DNA of 64,000 bases from AP-15 sp963750195 (GCA_963750195.1 CAVVPS010000017.1:1-64000); one strand, 5' to 3'; shown: positions 17,976-26,118, counted from the first letter of the stretch. A program made the numbers and translations. Notes: generated from the sequence alone by a model not told the origin.

Positions 17976-18788
17976 TGCGGCATGCCGGGCGCGGCGCGGC
18001 GCAACAATTCGGCGGCGAGCTGGATATAGGCCTGCGCGCCGGCGCAGCGATGGTCGTAGATCAGCACCGGCTTGCCGTGCGACGGCGCTTCGGAAACCCG
18101 CACATTGCGCGGGATCACCGTGTCGAAGACCTTGGCGCCGAGATGCTCGCGCACATCGAGAGCGACGAGATCGCACAGATTATTGCGCCGGTCGTACATC
18201 GTCAGCACCACGCCTTGCAGTTCGAGGCGCGGGTTCAAGGCCCGCTGCACTCGTTCGATCGTGCGCATCAGCTGGCTCAATCCTTCGAGCGCATAAAATT
18301 CGCACTGCATCGGCACCGAGCGCGCGATCGGCGGCGACGAGGGCGTTGATCGTCAGCAAATTCAGCGATGGCGGACAGTCGATCAGCACCTCGTCGTAGT
18401 CGCGCACACGGCTGCGAATCGCCCGGCTCAGCAAGAATTCACGGCGCTCGCGGGTCATGAACTCGAACTCGACGCCGCTCAGATCGTCCGAGGCCGGGAT
18501 GATCGACAGACCCGGAATTTCGGTTCCGAGAACGGCGTCGGCCAGTTCGGCCTCGCCGAGGATCAGCTCGTAGCTGGTCACCCGGCGCAACCGGCGGGCG
18601 ACGCCGAGCCCGGTGCTGGCGTTGCCCTGCGGGTCGAGATCGATGACCAGAACACGGCGGCCTGCTGCGGCCAGTGCCGTCGCCAGATTGATCGCGGTCG
18701 TAGTCTTGCCGACCCCGCCCTTCTGGTTGGCGACGGCGACGATCCGAGCGCGATATGTAACCGGACGCGACTTCCGGCCGGGCCTCAA
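17972..18788 (-). pseudogene. parA: Chromosome-partitioning ATPase ParA, single-base frameshift
   Basis: ParA is the Walker-type ATPase that binds DNA non-specifically and relays ParB-parS complexes. The N-terminal frame from 18788 shows the deviant Walker A in VANQKGGVGKTTTAINLATA, then DLDPQGNASTGLG and DCPPSLNLLTINALVAAD. The C-terminal frame ending at 17972 begins MQCEFYALEGLSQLMRTIER. Removing one base near 18311-18320 joins them as AADRALVPMQCEFYALEG, a perfect family match of about 271 residues. ATG 18788 overlaps the rsmG stop. A working ParA is expected beside an intact ParB and parS sites, so a sequence error is likely. Confidence 0.93.
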
Positions 18789-19426
18789 CCGTCGTGAGGC
18801 TCACGGACGACCTGATGCAAACGCAGAACGACCCCCCGCGGATCGGCAATGCTGTTGTGCAGTCCACGCGTCATTGTCCAGCGTTTGCGCGCGAGGGTCA
18901 ATTCCTCCCCGGCCCGTTCGCCTTTGGGAAACAGGCAGATCGTCTCGGGGCCCAGAAACGGCTGGGCGAGATCGAGCAGCCGGTCGAGCGGCGCCAATGC
19001 CCGCGCGGTCACAACATCGACCGAGTGCGGCGGCACGGCAGCGATGCGGCAGGGGCGGATCGTCACAGTCGCCTCGGCGATGCGCGCCGCCTCGCGCAGA
19101 AACGCCGCTTTGCGCGAATCCGCCTCGACCAGCTCGACCCCGGCTACGCCGAGAATCGCCAGCACCAGACCCGGAAACCCGGCGCCGCTGCCGAGATCGA
19201 TCAGGCTCTTCGTGCCATCGGGCGCGAAGGGTAGCAGCTGTGCCGAATCGAGAAAGTGGCGCCGCCACAGATCGGCGATCGTATCGCGCCCGACCAGATT
19301 GATATGCGCGGACCATCGGGTCAGCAACTCCGCGTAGGCCTCGAAGCGGGCCAGTGTTTCACGTGAAACCGGAAAGATCTCGGCGAAGCCCTGCGCGCTC
19401 AGCGGCTGCGGGTCGTCATGCCGCAC
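18785..19426 (-). CDS. rsmG: 16S rRNA (guanine-527-N7)-methyltransferase
   Basis: RsmG (GidB) methylates G527 of 16S rRNA. The 213-residue protein has SAHINLVGRDTIADLWRRHF, the SAM-binding DLGSGAGFPGLVLAIL and VTARALAPLDRLLDL. It overlaps the 3' end of mnmG by 11 bases and the parA start by four, the normal mnmG-rsmG-parA-parB operon. A parS site lies inside its 5' coding region and encodes the VSRET segment, as in related bacteria. Confidence 0.95.
   Translation of the reverse strand: MRHDDPQPLSAQGFAEIFPVSRETLARFEAYAELLTRWSAHINLVGRDTIADLWRRHFLDSAQLLPFAPDGTKSLIDLGSGAGFPGLVLAILGVAGVELVEADSRKAAFLREAARIAEATVTIRPCRIAAVPPHSVDVVTARALAPLDRLLDLAQPFLGPETICLFPKGERAGEELTLARKRWTMTRGLHNSIADPRGVVLRLHQVVREPHDG
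19355..19370. promoter_or_regulatory. parS centromere site 1
   Basis: TGTTTCACGTGAAACC matches the widely conserved parS consensus TGTTTCACGTGAAACA at 15 of 16 positions, with a perfect 14-base palindrome in the centre. It lies inside rsmG. It is the expected ParB loading site next to parAB. Confidence 0.9.
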
Positions 19427-21281
19427 GCCGCCTCACATGCTTCAACAGCGCGACCAGCGCCGCCGGCGTCATCCCCGAGATCCGCGCCGCAGCCCCCAAG
19501 GTCACCGGCCGAGCCACAGCGAGCTTGTCACAAATCTCGCGCGACAGGCTGCCGACCGTCGCGTAGTCGAGATCCGCTGGCAGCAACAACGCCTCGTCAC
19601 GGCGGAACGCAGCAATGTCGCGTTCCTGCCTCTCGAGATAGCCGGCATAACGCGCATCAATCTCGACCTGCTCGGCGATTTCCGGCGTCAGTCCAGCGAG
19701 ATCGGGCCAGATCGCCGCCAGCCTTGCGAGGTCGATCCCGGGATAGGCGAGCAATTCCGCGGCAGTGCGGGAGATGCCGTCCTCGTTGACCGCGATCCCG
19801 TGGCGCTTCAGTGCCGGCGGCGTCATCCGCAGTCGGGCAAGCCGATCGCGGGCCTCGCCGAGCGCCCTGATCTTTGCAGCAAAGCGCTCGGCGCGGCCCG
19901 CGCTGACGCAGCCGAGGCGCACGCCGATCGGGGTCAACCGTTGATCGGCGTTGTCGGCGCGGAGGACCAGCCGGTACTCGGCGCGCGAAGTGAACATCCG
20001 GTATGGCTCGCTGGCGCCGCGGGTGACGAGGTCGTCGATCAGCACGCCGATATAGGCGTCGGCGCGGTCGAGCACGAGCGGCTCTGCGCCCGACGCCGCG
20101 AGCGCCGCGTTGAGCCCGGCGATCATCCCTTGCGCCGCCGCCTCCTCATAGCCGGTCGTGCCGTTGATCTGGCCGGCGAAATAGAGGCCGGGAACCCGCC
20201 GGGTCTCCAGGCTCGGATAAAGCTCGCGGGGATCGACGAAATCATACTCGATCGCGTAACCGGGCCGCCGCATCACCGCGTGTTCGAGCCCGGGGATGGT
20301 TTGCAGCATCGCCTCCTGCACATCGCGCGGCAATGAGGTCGAGATGCCGTTCGGGTAAATCGTGTCGTCGTCTAGCCCTTCCGGCTCGAGAAAGATCTGG
20401 TGCCGCTGGCGCTCGGCAAAGCGCACGATCTTGTCCTCGATCGAAGGGCAGTAGCGCGGCCCGATCCCGGCGATGTCGCCCGAATACATCGGCGAGCGAG
20501 CGAGATTGGCGCGGATCAGCGCGTGCGTCGCCGGGGTCGTCGTCGTGATGTGGCAGGCAATTTGCGGCGTCGTGATCCGCTCAGTCATGAACGAAAACGG
20601 CGGCGGTGGGTCATCGCCCGGCTGGCGGTCGAGCCCGGCCCACTCGATCGTTTTCGCATCGAGCCGGGGCGGGGTGCCGGTCTTGAGTCGGCCGAGGACG
20701 AAACCGGCGCGGGCGAGGGTCTGCGCCAGCCCGCGCGATGGCGGCTCGTCGACCCTTCCAGCCGGAATCTTTTCCTCGCCGATATGGATCAGGCCATTGA
20801 GAAAGGTACCGGTGGTCAACACCACCCGGCGCGCCACGATCTCGCGCCCGTCGCCGAGCACAACCCCGCAAATCCGGCCAAGGCGGTCGAGCGACAGATC
20901 CTCGGCCGCGCCCTCGGCGATGTCGAGGCCAGCGGTTTCGGCCAGCAATTCAGCGACCGCCCGGCGATAGAGCTTGCGGTCGGCCTGCGCGCGCGGCCCG
21001 CGCACCGCCGCGCCCTTGCTGCGGTTCAGAATACGGAACTGGATGCCAGCCCGGTCGATCGCACGTGCCATGACGCCGTCGAGCGCGTCGATCTCGCGCA
21101 CCAGATGCCCCTTGCCGAGCCCGCCGATCGCCGGATTGCACGACATCTCTCCAATCGTCGCTCGCTTATGGGTCAGCAGCAAGGTGCGCGCGCCCAACCG
21201 CGCCGAGGCGGCCGCCGCCTCGCACCCCGCGTGCCCGCCGCCAACCACGACGACGTCATAACGCCCGAAAATCTCATTCAT
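19416..21281 (-). CDS. mnmG: tRNA uridine-5-carboxymethylaminomethyl modification enzyme MnmG
   Basis: MnmG (GidA) works with MnmE to modify the wobble uridine of several tRNAs, using FAD, NADH and methylene-tetrahydrofolate or glycine. The 621-residue protein has the N-terminal FAD-binding motif VVVGGGHAGCEAAAASARLG and the family signatures CNPAIGGLGKGHLVREIDAL and LKTGTPPRLD. The C-terminal helical domain ends PAALVALLKHVRRRA. In relatives mnmE lies directly upstream on the same strand. Here about 3.2 kb of opposite-strand accessory DNA separates them. Confidence 0.96.
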   Translation of the reverse strand: MNEIFGRYDVVVVGGGHAGCEAAAASARLGARTLLLTHKRATIGEMSCNPAIGGLGKGHLVREIDALDGVMARAIDRAGIQFRILNRSKGAAVRGPRAQADRKLYRRAVAELLAETAGLDIAEGAAEDLSLDRLGRICGVVLGDGREIVARRVVLTTGTFLNGLIHIGEEKIPAGRVDEPPSRGLAQTLARAGFVLGRLKTGTPPRLDAKTIEWAGLDRQPGDDPPPPFSFMTERITTPQIACHITTTTPATHALIRANLARSPMYSGDIAGIGPRYCPSIEDKIVRFAERQRHQIFLEPEGLDDDTIYPNGISTSLPRDVQEAMLQTIPGLEHAVMRRPGYAIEYDFVDPRELYPSLETRRVPGLYFAGQINGTTGYEEAAAQGMIAGLNAALAASGAEPLVLDRADAYIGVLIDDLVTRGASEPYRMFTSRAEYRLVLRADNADQRLTPIGVRLGCVSAGRAERFAAKIRALGEARDRLARLRMTPPALKRHGIAVNEDGISRTAAELLAYPGIDLARLAAIWPDLAGLTPEIAEQVEIDARYAGYLERQERDIAAFRRDEALLLPADLDYATVGSLSREICDKLAVARPVTLGAAARISGMTPAALVALLKHVRRRAA

Positions 21282-21318
21282 GGCCGCGGAATGTATGGAG
21301 CCTGGTCAGACGTGTCGA

Positions 21319-21334
21319 GGTTTCACGTGAAACA
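21319..21334. promoter_or_regulatory. parS centromere site 2
   Basis: GGTTTCACGTGAAACA matches the parS consensus at 15 of 16 positions and has the perfect central palindrome. It sits 38 bases upstream of the mnmG start, outside coding sequence. ParB bound here could also affect mnmG transcription, which is inference. Confidence 0.9.
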
Positions 21335-21930
21335 TCGGCTGGCATCCTGGCCGATGCCCCTCACCTCGACCCACCCCGCAAGCGACGCCTCTCTCACGGA
21401 ATTATGAAGCCGTCTCATCAACAGCCCATATCCTGTGTCTGTTCGGGCCTCACCCACAAAGGAATCAACAGTTAGCGAACCGATTCACAAAATCTTGTAG
21501 GGATATCTTGACTTATGACGTGTTTTTGCGATCCCTGCTCGCGGCGATTCGCGCTCGCCGGTCCATCTCCCGTTCGAGCCCCGTGGTCCCCGAAGCGCCC
21601 TTACTGGCGGGGCGCAATGAGGTGTTCCGGGGAGACAGGACCGTTTCTGTCGTCTCGAAGCGAAAGGAAGTGGCCCAATGGCCGCCTTCGCCCATGGCCG
21701 TTCGTGGGGTCGCACGGTTTCGGTGCGTTCCTATTTTCGGCACCGTCTCGGCAGGTGGGAGACGATAAAAAGCCACTTGCGGAGATGGCCCCGTTCCAGC
21801 GAGGCCAAATCCTAAAAGCCTTCGTTCTCAACTGGGCGCCCTTCGCGGGACGCCTATTTTTTACGCGCTATGTGAATATCGCTCAAACGGATCGCCCAGT
21901 CAAGCACGATTCCAATAGTTTGTAATAAAC
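21335..21930. other. Non-coding stretch at the left edge of the accessory insertion
   Basis: Between parS site 2 and the ribbon-helix-helix gene I see no convincing gene. Open frames here (for example 21515-21925 on the plus strand) have no family-like features, lack good ribosome-binding sites and overlap one another on both strands. The DNA becomes more AT-rich towards 21850-21960. It may hold remnants of the event that separated mnmG from mnmE, but I find no clear insertion-sequence ends or direct repeats. Confidence 0.4.
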
Positions 21931-21940
21931 TCTGTACAGA
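21931..21940. promoter_or_regulatory. Perfect palindrome upstream of the ribbon-helix-helix gene
   Basis: TCTGTACAGA is a perfect 10-base palindrome centred 34 bases upstream of the ATG at 21969, in AT-rich DNA. Small ribbon-helix-helix proteins often repress themselves by binding such sites, so it is a candidate operator. There is no experimental support. Confidence 0.35.
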
Positions 21941-21968
21941 GGTATTCCGAACGCTAAAGTGGCACCCC

Positions 21969-22220
21969 ATGCCAAAGGGTAGGGACGGCAAGGGCATCAG
22001 GGTCGATCTTGGAGACGAGCTTTCAGCGAAGCTAGAAGATTTCTGCGCGGCTTATTATGACGCGAAGAAAGTCAGGATCATCCGAGAGGCCGTCGATTGG
22101 TACATCGACAAAATCCTCGTAGAGGAACCGGCGAGACGAAGCCGCTATGAAGATGCTCGCCGCCGCCGAAACAGCAATGTTATCCCTATCAGGTCTATAG
22201 GAACGGACAGAGCGCGCTAA
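21969..22220 (+). CDS. Putative ribbon-helix-helix DNA-binding protein
   Basis: This 83-residue basic protein contains GIRVDLGDELSAKLEDFCAA, a predicted beta-strand plus helix, followed by VRIIREAVDWYIDKIL. That is the arrangement of CopG/Arc/MetJ-type ribbon-helix-helix dimers. The C-terminal tail is rich in arginine (RRSRYEDARRRRN). No toxin gene follows immediately: 278 bases separate it from the next gene, so an antitoxin role is not supported. The gap after it holds an inverted repeat (GGTTC at 22296, GAACC at 22313) without a T-run. Confidence 0.55.
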   Translation: MPKGRDGKGIRVDLGDELSAKLEDFCAAYYDAKKVRIIREAVDWYIDKILVEEPARRSRYEDARRRRNSNVIPIRSIGTDRAR

Positions 22221-22461
22221 TAGAGACCATCCTCTCCCAAGGCAGCAGTAAGCTCCGTCTCCTTGGCCAAGTCGTCCGATCGTAGGACACAACCGGGTTC
22301 CTCTCCGGAGACGAACCGCGACGATCGTCTTGGCGAGTATGGCAATTGCCCGCTCGCTCGGCTCCTTTCCTATCCGCTCTAGGTTTATGAGGCCGAGATC
22401 CGGCGCTGTAAGCGGGTCGCCGGGCTCCCGGAGTTGCCAACGTTGGTCTCAACGGTTTTCG

Positions 22462-22491
22462 TTGAAGCAAATGTTGCGGATCGGATATAAG
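22462..22491 (+). promoter_or_regulatory. Promoter of the XRE operon, possibly leaderless
   Basis: TTGAAG at 22462-22467, an 18-base spacer and TATAAG at 22486-22491 resemble a sigma-70 promoter. The -10 element ends only 7 bases before the ATG of the XRE gene at 22499, and there is no Shine-Dalgarno sequence. The transcript may therefore start at or very near the ATG. Confidence 0.45.
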
Positions 22492-22498
22492 ACCTTAC

Positions 22499-22723
22499 AT
22501 GAGTCCCGAACAGTGCCGGGCTGCACGAGGTTGGCTGGGATGGTCCCAGCAGGAACTCGCAAACCGCGCCAGCGTCTCCCTGTCAACGATACGCGATTTT
22601 GAGAGGGGACGGCATGCGCCGATCGCCAACAATATGGCCGCCATGCGCCAAGTAATCGAGAATGCCGGGATTCGGCTTATGTTCGATGAAAATCAGAATG
22701 TGGTTGGAATTAGCGTGCTATAA
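22499..22723 (+). CDS. XRE-family helix-turn-helix regulator
   Basis: This 74-residue protein is nearly all one XRE/Cro-type helix-turn-helix: CRAARGWLGWSQQELANRAS, then VSLSTIRDFERGRHAP, and a short tail with ENAGIRLMFDENQNVVGI. Such small regulators are common next to accessory gene cassettes and usually act as autoregulated repressors. It is 39 bases upstream of three uncharacterised plus-strand genes and is probably the regulator of that operon, which is inference from position. Confidence 0.8.
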   Translation: MSPEQCRAARGWLGWSQQELANRASVSLSTIRDFERGRHAPIANNMAAMRQVIENAGIRLMFDENQNVVGISVL

Positions 22724-22762
22724 ACCCGGATCGCCCCTTACTGCCGCGACGGAGCACCCATC

Positions 22763-23416
22763 ATGGCCAGATCTGCCACGATCCCTGAACCGCTGCGGAA
22801 GGGATTGCGCGACATTGCCTCTCTGTCAGAGGCGGCGTTCGATGAATTCCTGGCCGCGTTGCAGACGATCCCGATCGAGATCCGCCAGCATCGCATCTTT
22901 CCCGATTTTGAACTTCCCAATTTTCCGGAGAACGGCGAATCGCTGAAAGCAGCCACATTCGGATTAATTCTCGGTCGGGTGCAACCGCGCGTTTCCGTTT
23001 CCGAGACAATCGAAGGCATAATCAAAGCGCTTAAATCGGCAAATTTCGAACCTTCTCAAATAGAGACGTTGCGCTACCGGCTAGAACAGATTTTGCAAAT
23101 TGACTCGCTTGACCTTATAGCACGCGCACATAGCGTTTTGCTAGAACATCCACGCACTTACTCAAGCGCTAGGATCATTTCCGACGTGCGTTCGGTGTTT
23201 GGTGATGACGTGACGTTACCACCTCAAGCGGCGGTTATCGTCAACACGCTCAATCTGATCTGCTATAGCGCTGGGAGGCGGGAGACTATCGCGGTAGCCC
23301 TTGACGAGAAAGATATCGATCAGCTGATGGCCGTACTGGAACGAGCACGAGGTAAAACCAAAACCCTCAGAGGCACCATAGAAAAGAGCGGCGTTCGGTA
23401 CATCGGAGTATCATGA
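22763..23416 (+). CDS. Uncharacterised protein A of the XRE-linked operon
   Basis: I cannot assign a named family. The 217-residue soluble protein is mostly helical. Its central part includes YRLEQILQIDSLDLIARAHS, LLEHPRTYSSARIISDVRSV and FGDDVTLPPQAAVIVNTLNL, then VALDEKDIDQLMAVLERARG. I recall hypothetical proteins with a similar SAR-I-x-D-x-R-x-V-F-G block in other accessory cassettes, but no function. There is no signal peptide or membrane segment. Its stop overlaps the ATG of gene B (ATGA). Codon use is less GC-biased than in the flanking core genes. Confidence 0.7.
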   Translation: MARSATIPEPLRKGLRDIASLSEAAFDEFLAALQTIPIEIRQHRIFPDFELPNFPENGESLKAATFGLILGRVQPRVSVSETIEGIIKALKSANFEPSQIETLRYRLEQILQIDSLDLIARAHSVLLEHPRTYSSARIISDVRSVFGDDVTLPPQAAVIVNTLNLICYSAGRRETIAVALDEKDIDQLMAVLERARGKTKTLRGTIEKSGVRYIGVS

Positions 23417-24021
23417 TGGCCAGCACACCCCTCCCCGTTATTGAGGCCGCATACGAGACCAATTTTGGCGGTGCAGACGAAACATTGCCGCTCGATGAGG
23501 TTATAATAGAGCATCAGCGACGACACATGTATGAGGGGCGCGCGCTTATCGAAGCGATCACATGCCGCGATCTAGTTGGCTGGGAAGAAATGAGGACGGC
23601 GTTAACAAATGCCCGACTCTCAATTCCTGTCCAATTCGGTGTCTCGGATACTAGTCATTACTCAGCACAAATAGTCCTCTGGGTGGCCGACGAGTTGGCT
23701 AGTACGATTACCGACGAACCACAAACCATCGTTGATGAGGAGTTGCGGAGTCAATTCGGCAGACTTTCACGTCAATGGCACGAGGAGACGGACTTTCTTT
23801 CATCTCCCAGTGATATCGTCTTGAATTTCAATTACCAGCGGATCATCGGTATTGGGCCAGCGGCGCTGCCGCTGATCATCGAGGAATTGCGCGTACGTGG
23901 CGGGCGTTGGTTTTGGGCGCTTCGCGCAATCACTGGTATCGATCCCACTGACACTGCCGATCAGGGAAACGCCACTAAAATGAAGGGGGCGTGGCTTCGG
24001 TGGTGGGAGCAAACTGAGTGA
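23413..24021 (+). CDS. Uncharacterised protein B of the XRE-linked operon
   Basis: This 202-residue protein is translationally coupled to gene A. It has two recognisable parts. The N-terminal half is acidic (EAAYETNFGGADETLPLDEV). The C-terminal third (NYQRIIGIGPAALPLIIEEL, then WFWALRAITGIDPTD and MKGAWLRWWEQ) resembles a small domain I associate with hypothetical genes placed directly before DUF7689-like genes in other bacteria. No catalytic motif is evident. It is probably cytoplasmic. I cannot give a function. Confidence 0.7.
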   Translation: MMASTPLPVIEAAYETNFGGADETLPLDEVIIEHQRRHMYEGRALIEAITCRDLVGWEEMRTALTNARLSIPVQFGVSDTSHYSAQIVLWVADELASTITDEPQTIVDEELRSQFGRLSRQWHEETDFLSSPSDIVLNFNYQRIIGIGPAALPLIIEELRVRGGRWFWALRAITGIDPTDTADQGNATKMKGAWLRWWEQTE

Positions 24022-24036
24022 GGCGGTTCTCGCAAA

Positions 24037-24462
24037 ATGGAAAACGCTTTAGAGATCTGGTTTCCTGGCCTTAAAAATACAGACTACGACATAACAAGCC
24101 CCAAAACTGACGACTACAACTGCATAGCCCATGCTGCCAATGATGATGAGAACTTTTGGTGGCCCGCTCCGGGACATTATTGGCCATCCGGGATGCCCTT
24201 GGGCGACAACATTGAAAATTTCACTAAAGCATTTTGCGAGGTTCTTGGATACGAAGTGTGCTCCGATGGAGAGCTTGAGCCAGGATATTTGAAGTTGGCA
24301 ATATATGCTATCGGGAACGATACAAAGCACATGGCACGGCAACTATCTGATGGATCATGGACGAGTAAGTTAGGTGTGGAGCGCGATATAACGCATACAT
24401 TAGCCGCTGTGGAGGGGCAACATTACGGTAACGTAGTGCGGTTCTTAAAGCGCAAGAACTAA
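24037..24462 (+). CDS. DUF7689-like protein, third gene of the XRE-linked operon
   Basis: This 141-residue protein has a compact set of conserved-looking blocks: WFPGLKNTDYDITSP, YNCIAHAANDDENFWWP, YWPSGMPLGDN and GYEVCSDGELEPGYLKLAIY. The end reads HMARQLSDGSWTSKLGVERD followed by HTLAAVEG and VVRFLKRKN. I associate this pattern with the domain catalogued as DUF7689 (the name is from memory). The C-x-x-H pair and the late H residues might form a cysteine-protease-like or transglutaminase-like site, but that is speculative. It starts 15 bases after gene B and is convergent with mnmE. Confidence 0.7.
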   Translation: MENALEIWFPGLKNTDYDITSPKTDDYNCIAHAANDDENFWWPAPGHYWPSGMPLGDNIENFTKAFCEVLGYEVCSDGELEPGYLKLAIYAIGNDTKHMARQLSDGSWTSKLGVERDITHTLAAVEGQHYGNVVRFLKRKN

Positions 24463-24495
24463 GAGTAGTCGGATAGGTTTGCTACATAATTCCGG

Positions 24496-26118
24496 TCACT
24501 TGCCGATGCAGAAGTCGCGGAAGATCACGTCGAGTAGATCCTCCACGTCGACCGTGCCGGTAATTCGGCCGATGCTGCGCAAGGCGAGGCGAAGGTCTTC
24601 GGCCTGTAATTCCGGCAGCGTCGCCTCGAGGGCTCGGTGCAGCGAAGCTGCGGCCTCTTCGAGCGACTGGCGATGCCGGGCGCGGGTCAGAACCGGGGCT
24701 TCGATCCGATAAGTTTGGGCAATCCGATCGGAAAGAGCTGCCAGCAGTGCGTCGAGCCCTGCTCCGGTCAGGGCAGAGACGGGGATCGCCGCTCCCGCGC
24801 TTCCGGCTGGCACGGCCATCTCCTCTCCCGCTATTGGAGGAAAAAGAGGGTCTGTCGACAACGACACCCTACTGTCGTCATGGCCGGGCTTGTCGCGACT
24901 ATCCACGCCTTCCTCGCGCCGCCCCACATCACCCGTCGCCCCGTTGTCCCGCCCCAGTCCAGCCACAGGCGAAGCAGGGTGGGCTGAAATCTGCGCCAAC
25001 AGGTCGATCTTGTTAGCGACGAGGATCGTGTCAGGGCCGGGCCAGGCAGCGGCGCCGGTGGCTTCGGCGGGGTGGCGCGCGTCGAATACGAAAAGCCGGA
25101 TCTCCGCTTGTTCGGCGCGGCGTAGGGCCCGGCGCAACCCTTCCTGCTCGATCGCGTCGTCGCTGTCGCGCAGGCCCGCGGTGTCGGCAAGAACGACCGG
25201 ATAGCCGCCAAGGTCGATCGCGACCTCGACGATGTCGCGAGTGGTGCCGGCAATCGGCGACGTGATTGCCGCCTCGCGCCGGGCGATCCGGTTCAGCAGG
25301 CTGGACTTGCCGGCATTGGGAGGGCCGACAATCGCAACGCTGATTCCGTCGCGCAGCCTTTCGCCGCGATGGCCGTCGGCGAGATGCCGGCTGATTTCAG
25401 CGGCGAGTTCGCCGGTCTCGACGTGGATGCGATCTTCGATTTCAGGCGGCAGATCCTCGTCGGGGAAATCGATCGCGGCTTCGAGATGGGCGAGGATATG
25501 GGTCAGACGGCGCGACCAGTCGCGATAAAGGCCGCCGAGCGCGCCGTCGAGCTGGCGCAACGCCTGGCGGCGCTGAGCTTCGGTCTCGGCCGCAGCCAAG
25601 TCGGCGACCGCCTCGGCCTGAGTAAGGTCGAGCTTGCCGTTCAGAAACGCGCGACGGGTGAACTCCCCGGGCTCAGCGAGGCGCAGCCCGAGCCGGCTCA
25701 GTACCTCGATGAATGCAGCGAGCACGGCACGGCTGCCGTGCAGATGAAACTCGGCGACATCCTCGCCGGTGGCGCTGTTCGGCGCCGGGAACCACAGCAC
25801 CAATCCGTCGTCTAGCAGCTCGCCGTTCGCCGGGTTGACAAACCGCCTGCGCCGGACCGATCGCGGCGGTGGTAAATCGCCCGCGACCAGGGAGAGGACT
25901 CGCGCGGTGTCGGTTCCCGATAGCCGCAAGATGGCGATGGCGGCGCGGCCTGCCGCCGTCGCCGGGGCGAAAATGGTGTCTGTCGTGAACTCGGCAGCCG
26001 TTAGTGCTTTGGCGGCAGCTGGTCCGGCTGCAGCATCAGCCGATCGACCCGGCCGCCTTCGACCAAATGCTTCTGTATGATCTCGTCGACATCCGCGGTG
26101 GTTTCGTAGCGGTACCAA
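24496..26118 (-). CDS. mnmE: tRNA modification GTPase MnmE with an inserted segment
   Basis: MnmE is the GTPase partner of MnmG. Homology starts at about 25986 (TDTIFAPATAAGRAAIAILR). No ATG/GTG/TTG is in frame there, and the only start I find (26118) overlaps the ferredoxin gene, so the true start is unclear. The N-terminal tetrahydrofolate-binding domain, helical domain and G domain are present: G1 GPPNAGKSSLLN, G2 TSPIAGTTRD, G3 DTAGLRDSDD, G4 NKIDLL and the C-terminal CIGK (family C(I/L/V)GK). Between NKIDLL and SALTGAG there are about 60-65 extra residues, including DSRDKPGHDD, encoded by a palindromic repeat element. Confidence 0.93.
   Translation of the reverse strand: MVPLRNHRGCRRDHTEAFGRRRPGRSADAAAGPAAAKALTAAEFTTDTIFAPATAAGRAAIAILRLSGTDTARVLSLVAGDLPPPRSVRRRRFVNPANGELLDDGLVLWFPAPNSATGEDVAEFHLHGSRAVLAAFIEVLSRLGLRLAEPGEFTRRAFLNGKLDLTQAEAVADLAAAETEAQRRQALRQLDGALGGLYRDWSRRLTHILAHLEAAIDFPDEDLPPEIEDRIHVETGELAAEISRHLADGHRGERLRDGISVAIVGPPNAGKSSLLNRIARREAAITSPIAGTTRDIVEVAIDLGGYPVVLADTAGLRDSDDAIEQEGLRRALRRAEQAEIRLFVFDARHPAEATGAAAWPGPDTILVANKIDLLAQISAHPASPVAGLGRDNGATGDVGRREEGVDSRDKPGHDDSRVSLSTDPLFPPIAGEEMAVPAGSAGAAIPVSALTGAGLDALLAALSDRIAQTYRIEAPVLTRARHRQSLEEAAASLHRALEATLPELQAEDLRLALRSIGRITGTVDVEDLLDVIFRDFCIGK
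24876..24909. repeat. Alphaproteobacterial palindromic repeat inside mnmE
   Basis: The plus strand here reads CGTCATGGCCGGGCTTGTCG followed by CGACTATCCACGCC. I recognise this as a copy of the interspersed palindromic element common in alphaproteobacterial genomes, normally intergenic. It is in frame within mnmE and encodes VDSRDKPGHDD on the minus strand. The surrounding extra segment spans roughly 24795-24990. Confidence 0.65.

Noticed and set aside
21515..21925. A 136-codon plus-strand ORF left of the ribbon-helix-helix gene
   Set aside because: It overlaps other random frames on both strands, has no ribosome-binding site and shows no family-like pattern.
21969..22723. Toxin-antitoxin pair formed by the ribbon-helix-helix and XRE genes
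   Set aside because: Both are DNA-binding proteins, they are 278 bases apart and no small toxin such as RelE, HigB or PIN lies next to either.
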